NCBI RefSeq assembly: GCF_051106095.1
Contig: NC_135789.1
Coordinates: forward strand, 23,865,764 to 23,929,763
DNA from: Pogona vitticeps
Lineage: Eukaryota > Chordata > Lepidosauria > Squamata > Agamidae
Direction: 5' to 3'
DNA: 64,000 bases
Shown: positions 47,054 through 59,126 of the stretch, one piece after another
Layout of the letters: each line of letters starts with the position of its first letter
How positions within the stretch are numbered: the first letter of the stretch is position 1
Made by a program: the position numbers and the translations under genes
Notes under the pieces: model-generated
The model's input: only the letters and a program-made list of their open reading frames with translations
Databases searched by the model: none
What the model was told of the DNA's origin: nothing

Positions 47054-47330
47054 CCGCTCGCTCCCCACATGCTCTTCGCCGCCATCTTGGTCCCTGGAAA
47101 AACAGCTGCCGCAGCGTCTTGCCCCCTCTTCCCATCCAGCCAATCGCAGCTCTCCGTTGGTAGACCACGTGAGACTGAGAGCAGCTGCCCAATCACGATC
47201 CGCTTGCGATTCGTATAGAAGATCAGGAAGAGAAGCGCTTGAGTGCCAGCGACGCCTCCGGTTCCCATTTGAACGCCGCAAGAGTGGAAACGGGGCACGG
47301 AGGGAGGAGGAGACGAAGAGGCTAGCTTAG
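47054..47330 (-). promoter_or_regulatory. CpG-rich promoter and first exon, possible snoRNA host gene
   Basis: A CpG-rich segment with two inverted CCAAT boxes (at about 47,140 and 47,190) and a YY1-type AAGATGGCGGC at 47088-47078 on the minus strand. It is followed by a strong donor (GCGG then GTGAGT) at 47054/47053. YY1 motifs of this form sit just downstream of transcription starts in TATA-less promoters. The SNORD7-like gene lies 1.6 kb downstream on the same strand, so this could be the start of its host transcript (SNHG30 in human). An ATG inside the YY1 motif opens MAAKSMWGAS, but no matching coding exon was found, so a coding role is not claimed. Confidence 0.5.
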
Positions 47331-48116
47331 GGGATGATGGGTGTTGTCGTCATACACGTGGAAGGCACAAGGCTGACACATCTTAACGCATTTCTTTTAT
47401 TCCTTGCACCCTTTGGGGGGGGTCACACACACACACACCCCATCTATCTATGTACTTCTGCTTCTGTTCTTTTTATGATGCAAGCACATTAAAAAATAAA
47501 TTTAAAAATTCCAAAGGGGCAGCCCTGATATTCCGCTCCAGGAACATAATCAATAAATCATAGACTGGAGTATTCCTTTTCCTTCTCAAGCTTTCCTCCA
47601 TGACCCGGAGGACTCTGAGACTCGCCTGGAAACATGGCAGAAAAGAAATCTTTATATTTTATTTGTTACCCTGCCGTCGGCGTGGTCTTATTTTATTTTT
47701 TGAAAAAAAATCTAATATGTTAAAACATGAGCTAGGAAGAGGTACTTCCATACAAGCCATACAAAGAATCTCTAGACACTTTTTAATTCGTAAACCATCA
47801 TCCTACAACACATACATATAATTATCAGTGAATCTACATAGAAAAATCTGAGTTACTGACACTAAACACATTGAAAGGGCAGATGAGTTTAGATATACAG
47901 TACCAGAAACGTGTATTAAAGACAAGCAAAAATCTTTTGTGCTCAACTGAACCCTAATCGACAATTACTTTAAAATAATAAGAAAATCACTCACACCCAC
48001 AAAACACTTTTGGGAAATTAGGTAGGTATTTCTCCAAATAAAAAAACAGGTGAGCACATCAGCTTCAATGATGGCACTTAGATTTTCCTGTAGGCATTCT
48101 GTGAATACTAAAGTTA

Positions 48117-48387
48117 CAGTAGCAGCCCTGTATCCACGGGGTATTGGTTCCAAACCTGTCCATGCTGAAAACCATAGATGATAGTGAATGCTATATATAT
48201 ACAGTATATAGCACCATAAAAAATATTTTCACTAGTATTTTCTTCAACAAGATTACATTGCATGGTCTTTGGCTCCCTCTAATGGCCACTTCTGGTAACT
48301 ACACCATGAAAATACATTTTCTATTTTTTCTTCTTTTAATCTTTTTAGACTGCAGATAAAAGAAACCGTGGCTACAAGGGTCCTACT
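48117..48387 (+). mobile_element. MITE family A copy in UNC45B 3' region
   Basis: Left CAGTAGCAGCCCTGTATCCA, core 'tgcatggtctttggctccc', right CTACAAGGGTCCTACTTT. Immediately downstream of the UNC45B stop (48623). Confidence 0.75.
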
Positions 48388-48392
48388 TTATT
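48387..48392 (-). terminator. UNC45B: UNC45B candidate polyadenylation signal
   Basis: AATAAA on the minus strand about 230 nt after the stop codon, at the very end of a MITE copy (48117-48387). It is the nearest hexamer downstream of the stop. Confidence 0.5.
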
Positions 48393-48622
48393 TCCTCCCC
48401 CACATTCCTCTAGTCCTTTTTGCTTTAGATTTCTGTCCTTTCCAGGATCAGTGGGGACGGTAAATCTGCTCCGGATTTTCAACCTAAACCAAGCCTAAAC
48501 GTATAAGGGGATCAGATCCAGCAAGTTTGGGCAGCACCCATAGAGTTTGGACTAAAATCTGGAGCGGAGCACCCCATGCTGAGATCAGCTCCGCCTGCTG
48601 GCTTTCCCCACTTCTAGCAGCA

Positions 48623-48889
48623 TTAGGTCTGAGACAGCGGCTTGATCAGGCCGTAGTCCATGCACTTCACAAGGCATTCCCGCGCCACGTTGATGATGTG
48701 CTGTCTCTTCGGGTTGTCCGCCTGTTTGCCAAGGACAGTCAGGATCTCTAGCATCTCGCTCTCCACCAGCTTTTTTGCCAGCTCCTGGTCTGCGTTGATT
48801 AAGTTGGAAACGATCACGACCCCACGGTGCTGTAGGTCCAGGTTGTCGTGGAGGCAAAGTCGCTGCAGAATCTCCAGCCACTGAGTCGT
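48623..48889 (-). CDS. UNC45B: UNC45B last coding exon, residues ~844-931 and stop
   Basis: Encodes [20 protein letters not shown] through [13 protein letters not shown] then stop. The C-terminus differs from human by a two-residue extension. Confidence 0.96.
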   Translation of the reverse strand, partial: TTQWLEILQRLCLHDNLDLQHRGVVIVSNLINADQELAKKLVESEMLEILTVLGKQADNPKRQHIINVARECLVKCMDYGLIKPLSQT

Positions 48890-51800
48890 CTGCAAAAATC
48901 AGATGCCATAAGATAGGTCTGGATCATTTAAAAACACCAAACATCTGCTACATGTGAACGTTGAGGAAGCTCTCATTAACAGAGATGTATGAGAATGAAC
49001 AGTAAACATTTAAGACACAGATTTTATGACAGGGATTTACTTCTATGTGAGATACATGTAAAGGTATTTTTTTTAAAAAAAAGCAGTGTAAAAAAACGCA
49101 ACACCCCCTTAAAAGGTCTTTCAGCTTTAGCCTGTCAGTGGCCAAAGGTCTGTCTGTACAAAAGCCATCTTTGCCTTTCACTGGAGAGTCTGAAGCTTCC
49201 AAGGGCAGCCCCATGTGAAGTGCTTTGTAGTAACCAAGCAGGAAGAAACCAAGGTATGTGTCTCTGATCTCTCTGGGGTCTGCAAAACCCGCCCTTCTCT
49301 TTGATCTAGAATGACTCCATAAAAAGGGCTTGCAGTTATGAAAAATATTTTTGAGATTCCTCTGACAAAAGTTGTTCAGAAACCAGCGGTTTCAGGAACC
49401 TCGGTCTTCGGCTCCCGCAGGCACACGGCTGTGGACGGAAGGGTGGAAGGAGCTTACCACTTGGGTCAGTTTGTGGCAGAGTTTCTTGTGTGCGGCGGTC
49501 AGCATCGCCAGAGCTCCTGCTGCGGCGCTTTGGACCTTTTCATCATCCTCTCCGCACAGCAGGATGACCAGTTTGAGTCGGTCGTTCCCTTCAGCTAGGA
49601 ATCTCTCTTGAACCTACACCGGGGAGACGGGGGACAAGGAGGAGTTAAACGGAAGTGTCAAAAAGACGGACAAGGATGAATCCTCATTTTTCCCCACTGG
49701 GACCCTGAGAATCGGAGCCTAGTTCCCCCCCCCCCCCCCGGAAAGCAACAGATTCCACGACGTATGGTGTAGTGGAACCAGTCCTCAGGGGGTCAAAGAT
49801 CTGGGATTTTCTGTGCAGGAGAGACTATGACATCCACACCCAACCTTAATCTTCCAGGCTTCCCTGTCCCCACCCCCCCCAGTTTAGCCTCACGATGGCA
49901 GAGAGAGAGACGGATTTTCCGAAGAACAGCCTACACTTGCAAGCTGCCCCTGTCCCCTTGTGAAATATTTTGAGGATGGCTTGTTCTTGAATCAGCAAAC
50001 AGGAGCCATTCACTGTACAAAAGACCTGCCCCTCTATTACAGTTATGGGCCAATCCAGATGCCTTTTGAAGGTGGGCTATAGCTACGGGGACAAGCCAAA
50101 TGAGAGCCTGCAGTGCCAGATTCACCACCAACCCCACGGGTTCCCACAACAGTAGAAGGAGCCGCTTGCCTCTTTGTTGACGACGAGGTTGCACATACAC
50201 TCCGTGGCTGCCTGTCGGAGCTGATCATGGTTTTCAAACATGTAGTTCTCAATGTCCGGCAGGGCCTTCTCTTTGATGATTTTTGTTCTGAGAAGAAGCG
50301 GGATGATTACAGGACACAGGGCAACACACGCTAGTATAGTGTTGTTCATCTTACTGGGTTTCCTCCGTAAAGAGAAGGTGACGAAGATAAACAAGAACCC
50401 TAATCAGCCTCTAAAGACTGAACTAAACAACTCAGGGAGCACCTCGTTAGAAACAGACCTTCCCTGATGAAGGAAGGGCTGCTTGTTTGTTTTCACGTGA
50501 GTTGGCCTCAGTCTGCCTTGAGCCAATCAACCTTTTTCGTTTTGTATAACTGGCCACCAGGAAGCAAGGACGGCTTTGTTTCTGTGTCTGGTTCCTCAGG
50601 CACAGAGCTCTGGAAGGTTTACATGCCAGAAGGGATAAGGTTGTAAGAAAAGGAAACAAAGGTTTGGTCGGAGAAGCCTGCTTCTGCCCTGGGCCCCAAA
50701 AATAATAATAATAAGAGTAATTTTTTAAAAATGGTATGGGGAAAATAAATGCAAAGGGCTCCAAAATGTAATAAAGTTGCCCCCGCGCCCAGAAAAAGGC
50801 ATGAGCTTTTGGGTTTGAAAGAAAGAATATTAAATATAAAAAAAGCAAATCTTTTTAGCACATATATGCTCAGGTATAACAGAGAGATGGAGAAAAAAGA
50901 GAGAATATTGAATACTGTAGGACTCCCATAACCACAGGGGATTGGTTTCAAGTCCCCCCCCCCGGCCCAGTGGATGCTGAAAAACACGGATTGTAGCAAA
51001 CGTTATACATAGTGTGGTCTCTAGGTCCCTCTAGTGTCCAGTTTCGATAATACCATGGTTAGATTTACGAAATTTTTCTTTTAATATTTTCAGACCATGG
51101 ATAATTGAATCAGGGGATACTGATCCTATGGTTACGGGGGCCCTACTGTAGTACATAAAAGAAAATCTTTGGGTTAATACGATGATGTATGCAGGTCATC
51201 AGGCTAAATAGGGACAAAGGAAAAAGGCTGCTAGACCTCAACCTCTTTCCGATATGACAACCGTAATATAGCCGTAAGCAATACAACAGAGATCAGGGAC
51301 AAAAACCAGCTACACCGTGACATACGCACCGAGGCGAACTCTGCCTGTCCAACTCACCGGAGTTTGTCGCTTCTTCCTGAAAAGTTGGTGAGACCCAGCA
51401 AGGCTTCGTAGTTCTGAATGCCGTCTCGCTCGGTGTTGAGCAGACTGACCAGAGGCCGCACAACTTCGTAGACCTGCGACAGGCGTAGAGCAGGAAGATG
51501 GTTTGTTCATCTCATCTCCAGGGACTGGAGCCTGATCTCGTTTCCTGGTTTGTTCTACCCCACACGTTAAGCGTCTAGTCTTCCAATAAATCACCCAAAC
51601 TCTGACCAGCACTGGCTGATGTGCCTTTCGATGCACCAACCTCAAAGGGCCTGAGCAGCTTCTGGGGGGCCCCCACCAATGCCCTCCACCACCCCCGAAG
51701 GTGCTCGGGGGTGCCTGCCGTGACTCACCCTCTCCCCCGGAAATGCAATGTCTGGATTAGAGATGGCGGCAATCTTGGCTAAAGCATGGGAGGCTTTGAT

Positions 51801-54800
51801 CTTGCCCACCTCGGTCCCCTCCAGAGCCAGGGGTATCAGCGCCTAAAGACGACCAGGAAAAGGAACAAAACCCAAGGATCACAGTCATCGTTTGACCAAA
51901 CTGAACTAGAATTTAACAAAACACTTCCTGATTATTTTGAAAATAGACATTTCCACCACATGGAAGGGGGAAGCGTGATGTGCATTCGCTATGACCTGTT
52001 GCGAAACTGAGACATAGGCTTAACATTCAGTTCTTTTTTAAAAAAATCTCTGGTTTATCAATGTGGGATATTGTGCTTCTGCATCCATGATTCAAAATGC
52101 CAAGAAATCGCCCGATAGGGCTGCGCCGTATCGTGCCCGCATGGCCAGTGTTAAAAAGGAGGCCAAGCTTTATCTAGCAAAGGGCAGCCTGAATATTGAC
52201 AACACCCATGGCAGCCGTCAAGATGGTCTCTACAGGATGGCCTCTTGTGCTCACTGCCATTCACAAAGGGACCGCATGCAAGGGAAGGTCCCAGAAGCGG
52301 AGTTCCTTTTTTCACCGTTTCACCACTTCTTACCCAAACACAAAGCAATTGCCAGGGCTGCTTGTCAACAAGTGGAGCAAGTTATACATTTTTGTTGGGC
52401 TCGCCTATTTTTTGAGTTGGCTCCTGGAATGTTGAGTCCTGCAGTCCGCACAATATATTGGCATCCTCACGGGCATCAATAATGTTGTGGGAATACCGAG
52501 GGCATTTTGATCCAATGTACCCAGTTTTTTTATTATTATTTTAACAGGACAACTTTGGGGTGACTTGCAAAAATGGCCCTGGGATGCCACAGGTCATCCA
52601 TGGGTGTAAACGTAATTAAACCACAGTCTCTGGGAAGCGATGTAAGTCGGTGGGCTTTACAAAAGTGCTCCCAAAGGCTTCTGATGGCAGAGCGAGCCTC
52701 TGAAACGTAGCTTTCAAGCTCCCCTAAAGAACAGCCATAAAACCCTGATTAATTTCATCAAGTGCTTCTGAATGTTTCAGGCTCGAAAGCCGGGAGGTGG
52801 CTTTACCTTTCCGCCGCCTTGAGCCACTATGGTACCACGGTCCTTCGAATCTTCGCACAAAGCCAGAAAAACTCTACCAAAAAAAGAGAGAGGAGAAATG
52901 TGGATTCGGTTCGTGATTCTTGACATCTACAGTTAATACGGTTACAATGATGACGTCCCATACGAAGACACCGGCTGGAGCAGGAGAAGCATTTCTTTAG
53001 TCTGACATCAGGTTTCCCAAAGCACCCACGAGGAGCCATAAATACAACACTCCCCTCTGGCTGTTTGGCCCAGCGGTTGGCACTTTGAGATAGAGTGCTC
53101 CTGAAACTGGAGTTTCTATTTAGCCATCACATTAGAAGCCAGCAATAACACTCTCCGCCGTGTCATGCATGTACACGGTGTTTTACGGAGTAATGAAGAA
53201 AGGTGACACATTGCCTAGCCCTCTGAGGAGGTTAAATTTTAGACCAGAATCTCAGGATTTTGAAAGGAACTTGTTATGTTACTCATTGCTCCATGGCTGC
53301 TAGGTTGCAGTCATCGTTGCTCTTGTTACACACATACATTGGTTCCTTCACACGTGATGTGGTGACTTTATATCCTGCTTTAGTGCTTCCTGGAGGTGGT
53401 AATTGCTTTGCCCTTTATGCTCTGCAGGGAGCACCTTCTGAAGAACTACCACTCCCAGGATGCATTGCAGCAGGAAATGAAGGCTTAGAGGCAGGCTGAG
53501 GAAGAAGACTTGGCCTTTCTCCCAGGCGAACGAAAATGGGCCAGAATTGTCTGGAGAATTCTTGGAGAATTCTGACATTGGCCATCCCAAACACCCAACC
53601 GGCACAGATCTATGTGGTGCCTCGCTTAACGATTACCTCGTGAAATAACGAAACCGCTATACGATGACTGTTTTGCAATCACTTTTGCGATCGTAAAACA
53701 ATGTTTTAATAGGCAAAATTCGCTTCCCGATGATCGGTTCCCTGCTTCGGGAACCAATTCTTCGCTAGATGACATTTTTAAAAGAGCTGATTGGCGGCTT
53801 CAAAATGGCCGCCCGCTGTGTAAAATGGCTGTGTTTTTGGATGGATTCCTCACTTTATAGGCACCGAAAATGGCCACCCCTATGGAGGATCTTCGCTGGA
53901 CGGTGAGTTATTCAGCCCAATGGAACGCATTGAATGGGTTTTCAATGCATTTCAATGGGATTTTTTATTTTGCTTAATGAGGATTTCGCTCTACACAATT
54001 TCTCTGGAACGGATTATCCTCGTTAAGCGAGGCACCACTGTACTTGATGTTTCTGCCTTTACTGACATAGTTCTCCCATTGTGTCCTGTTATCCTTCAGG
54101 CTTCAGAGGAAACACACACAGACCGAGCCAGAGTTACCTGGCCAGAAGTTCCTTCGTCTGATCCGTCAGAATGGCGCTGTCCGCTTTCACCATGCAAACC
54201 AAGGCCGAGGTGACACCGGCTTTGATCAAGCGTTTTATTCTCTTGACGACAAAGTCCTTTTTGTCCTGAGGTTGGGAGGGAGGGAGCGAAAAAGCGGGGA
54301 AGAGAAAAAGGGGATGAGAAAATGGTGGAAGGCCTTAAGCTCAGCTTTTGTATTCTGCCTTAGTGACTTTACGACCTTTGTAGAGTTATCTATAGGATTT
54401 GGCTCGCGGTGAGAGGAAGGGCGCCAAACCGGCTTACTTTCGGATGTTCTTCAGGGACGTGCTGCTTTGAAAACTTGGCCAGCTGCACCAGCTCCGGGAC
54501 CAGCTCCTTCACGTCATAACTATTAGTGCAGTTCACCAGGACGGTGGCCACCGAGTACAAAATGGTCTTATCGCTCGTCTGCACCCAGAAAAAAAAGAAA
54601 GAAGAAGAAGAAGCAAAAGCTTTTAAGGCGATGCGACTTCAAAAGCCGTCGGCATGTCCGAGTGAAAAGCCGCCCTTTCAGATCCGCTTTAAAATAAGAC
54701 AAGAATCGATGCGTCTGGAAATCTGTTGAGCTCAAGTGTGTTCACGGTGGCCTAAGGACAAGACTCTAGCTGGGCCACCGGTTAATAGGCTGCAAAGCGA

Positions 54801-57800
54801 AGGAAGGAGAGCCAAGAATAATCGAGTAAAATGAGGCTACTTGGATACAGGGCAGATTTTGGGGGGATTGTGGAAAAATTCCATCAACGCAGCACTTACG
54901 CGCATACCATTGATGTGGACAAAAGAAGATCTAGAAAATGGCTGAGAGAATACGACTGAAGTAGCTCACTTGACCTACATGGTGGGACCCACATATCCGT
55001 GGGATCTCTATCCGTGATTTCACTTATCTGTGGTCCAAAAATATTAAAAAACTAGAAATCCATATTTTCAAGATGTGTTACCAGAACTGGCCGCCAGAGG
55101 GAGCAAGAGACCATGCTATGTATTCTTCTTGTTGAAAATTACATAGCCTGGTCTCTGGCTAGCCAGTACTGGTAATACATGTGAAAATACTTTTTTTCTG
55201 GATTTTCCTTTTAGCGTGGTATGTACAGCATTTAAAGTGGTGCCCCGCATAACGAGCGATTCGTTTAACGACAAATCCCCATAGCGATGTGTTTTTTGCA
55301 ATCGTGTTTGCGATCACATTGCGATGTTTTAGATGGTAAAACATCGCTTTGCGATGATCGGTAAGCATTTCGCTTACCGATTTCCGCATTGCGATGTTTT
55401 AAAAACAGCTGATCAGCGGTTCCAAAATGGCCGCCGGGTAAATAAAATGGCCGCCCGCAGTGTTTTCGCGCCCTTTCCTCACTTACCAGGCAGCGAAAAT
55501 GGCGGCCGCATGGAGGATTTTCGCAGAATGGTGAGTTTTTTCCCCATAGGAATGCATTAAACGTGTTTTAATGCGTTCCTATGGGGTTTTTTGCCCCGCA
55601 CAGCGACAAATCCATATAGCGATTATTTTTTCGGAATGGATTATCGCCGCTATGCGGGGCACCACTGTACTATTATCCATGGTTTTCAGTATCTGCGGGT
55701 GGGGGGTCTCGAACCAATCCCCCATGGAGACAAGGGTCCTACTGTATTTTATCTACATCAGTAATTTTAAATTGTGCAATGCTCTGATTTGAATAAAGAA
55801 AGAAAAAGTGGCACAGCTATTCTGGGTGTGATGGTAAACTTTTAGCTAGGAGTGGGATTGTGTGTCTGTGCCGGATAGTCATGCTCAGCCTGACGAGAAG
55901 TCCCCCCTAGTTAGGAACAAAGGTCTGCAACGCTGGGAGCCGTAGCATCAAACATCTCAGGGGCGCCATTTGGGTGGGGTGCCGTTGGAGAGCCTACCTT
56001 GGCCAACTCAAACATCGCCTGCATGGCTGGTTCATCCTCCACAAAATCATCCTTCACATCAGCATCCAGGGTCAAGTACGACAGGCCTTCCACAGCCCAC
56101 TTCCTGGTACGGGTGTCTATGGCTGGGTTGCACAGCCATCTGAACAAACGAGAGGAGTAAAATTTGTAAAGTTCGGACTAAAACCCAGAGTGGGTGTATT
56201 GCCCCCCCTTGCATTTCTGGGCTGTTTCCATGGGGATGATGATGGCGGTGAGGAAGAGGATGGTGATCTTTGTCAAGGTAATTTAAAGGTCTGATCAGAA
56301 TAAAGTGTATTAATGAACAGCCATGATGAACAGATGTGTTAAAAGCTCAATTGTGACAAGCTCAATTCAGAGCTACCCGTTTAGCTTTCAAGAACTATTA
56401 AAGGCTGCTGGGGAGCAGTTAAAAATTGCACTTGAAATCTCTAAAATCAAAAGATCTAAGAAAGCAGAAATGTGAAATGACACAATAAACATGTTGAAAA
56501 ACAACAGATATCCAACAGAGTCCGATTGATATTAATACAGTATTAGTAGTCATAAGAATAATGCGATCAAAGCCATGCAAAGAAGCAGCAGTCAAAACAA
56601 GTTAATTCAGTATTATTATCTGTGCAATCTGCTGATTCGCTTATCCACAGTCTGAAAATATTAAAAACATTAAAAGAAACATCCTAGAAATATATATTTC
56701 TAAATATGAAGTTACCAGTAGAGGGAGCCAGAGACCATGCTGTGTATAGCATTCATTAGATTAGAGCTATAGGTTTCTATGGTGTCATTACCAGAACAGG
56801 CCAGTAGAGGGAGTCAGAGACCATGCCATTCCAGCCCTAACTCCTTCGCTTCCCTGTTTTTTTCCACTTACTTCCGGCACTGCCTCGCCAGTTTTTCTGT
56901 AGATCCTTCTGCAAACTGCCGCAGTCCATAGTCGGTGCCCCCGGCTGAGCCCAATTTGCAAAGACCCTGGAGGGGGGGGTAAGAGAATCAAGAGGGGAAG
57001 TGTTTGCTCCATACTGCAGAAGAGGTGTGGCACGCTACTCTGAAACTTCACTTAGATGTCTATGGCTGCACTACCACCCACTCTGAAACTTTAAAAAGCC
57101 CTATAGGCTTTCCTGCTACAACATAATGGTCTGAGGTAGTAAGAAAGTGTGGGAGATAAAGACATTACCTTCCTTTGAATAAATTCCCATTTATAAAAAT
57201 AACTATACATTATAGACAAGCTGTCATTAGAAAAGAAATTCCTCAACGGATGAAAGACGTCTAATTATCACAGTTTTTTGTACCTCCTGTGGTTGCAAAA
57301 CAGTCTGCCTTGTTTTGTGATTGCCCTCTGGGAGCTATGCTTAGTCATGAAGGCCAGACTAAATGCTGTCCCTAGAACAACAATAGATGTCAGCTTCTTA
57401 GAACAAACTGCCTGTCATGTATAGTTAGGCCCTTGGGCCTGTGTCATCACCAACACCAAGGATTTATTTCCCCTTCCAAAAATACTCTCCTCTGTCACCT
57501 GCAAAAGCAGAGAGAGATCCTCACTCCACTTTCTCCAGGAATCCATTCTTTAAAAACCTCTTAATAAGGCATTGATGCTTACGGTTCCCCTTTCCCCACT
57601 TTTTAAGTTCATTGGCCAGAATCCAATGGGTGTTCTCGAGAGGTTCACATACAACGCCACCAGCTCATGGCCACCCTGCCAGGCCACCTGGTAACCTGGC
57701 CGTAGCGCAAGCTGTAATTAAGGCTCCCCCCCCCCGGAGGTTCACCACTCACCACCAAAGCTCTGATCTTGATCTTCTCATTCTTGGTCTTCTTGTAGAT

Positions 57801-59058
57801 TTCCTTCAGCAGGCTGACTCCATTGGTGATGATGAACGTGGCCCGGCTGAGCTTGGTCGAGGCGTGGATGAGAGCTTCTACGGCCACCAGCTGGTCGATC
57901 TCTCTTTCCGAGCCACAGAGGGCCACCATCATCTCCATGACGCCCTTCATGCCCAGAAGCTTGTTGCCCAAATCAAAGGGGCCTTGAAGGATCCCGGACA
58001 CCATCTGGATGGCCTGTAATGTCTTGTTCATGTCTTGGGGGTCGATTTTGCTCCTAGAAGCCAACAAAAGCCGGAGAAGGATCAGAGAGAGGGAGAGCAC
58101 CTGGAAAACTCAGGATGAAACGAGGATCCTATTTTTCTTGCAACTCAATGGGTCGGGAGTGTTGACCTGCAATCCATGCATCTTTTGATGGGAGCTGTTA
58201 CAACCTCACCTGCTGCTTGTAGCAGGTTTGGCTGGGAAGGATCTTCCAGGGCAGCCCCAAGGAGAGTCAGTCGCAGTAGTCTAAGCATTACTAAAGTGTT
58301 ACCGTAATCTAACGTTACAAAAGCACGGGCTATATCGTCACCAGATCAGACCTCTCAAGGAATGGATACAGCCGCGGCTCATCCTTTTAAGTGTGGAAAT
58401 GCTTTCCTGGTCAGGGCTGAAACGTGGGTCAAAATGAATCCTACCAAAGAGTTTTCAGAGGGAGCCTGAGCTGAAACCGGTTCCTTAGGTGGAAGAAAAC
58501 CATTTTTGACATGTCATATTTCTTTCTTATCTAAAGGACAAACAAGGCAGCAGCGCTTACGGCCCTAGAGCGGAAACCCCCAAAACAAGGCTCACTTGAT
58601 ATAATCTTCACAGATCAGCCTGAAATTATCTCTCTCTGGGTCACAACGCAGGTCGTCGTACAGTTTGTTCAGGAGAACTGAAGCTGTCAGCTGGGTGTTC
58701 TCCGTCAAGGGAAGACACTCAGGCAGGTCAGGAATCTGGCTGGCCACTTTTAAGATCTTTCGCAGACCTGTGGGGTTGCAGAGGGAGGAGATCAGCAAAG
58801 TACAGTAGGTCTGAGCCTCGGCTGAAATTCCAGGGAGCTGCTGGGCTTCCCTACGACTGGGGAGACCCGTTTCAGCATGAGGGGTGCCCCTGGAGCACAA
58901 CGCTCATCTTCATTGCATGTGTGTAGGTCTGTGTAGTTGCAATGTCTAGCTGCCCCTTTCCCGCTGGTAACAGGACCCACTGGCTCACTGTACCAGTTTT
59001 TGCACATTGCTTTCATAATATTTGTTTAGAATGTAGTGCAGGAAATTCATAGTTTTTT

Positions 59059-59126
<68 letters not shown>

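Noticed and set aside
47015-47281. 88-aa arginine-rich minus-strand frame over the CpG island
   Set aside because: Frames open easily in CpG-rich sequence; it reads through the strong splice donor at 47054 and resembles no known protein.
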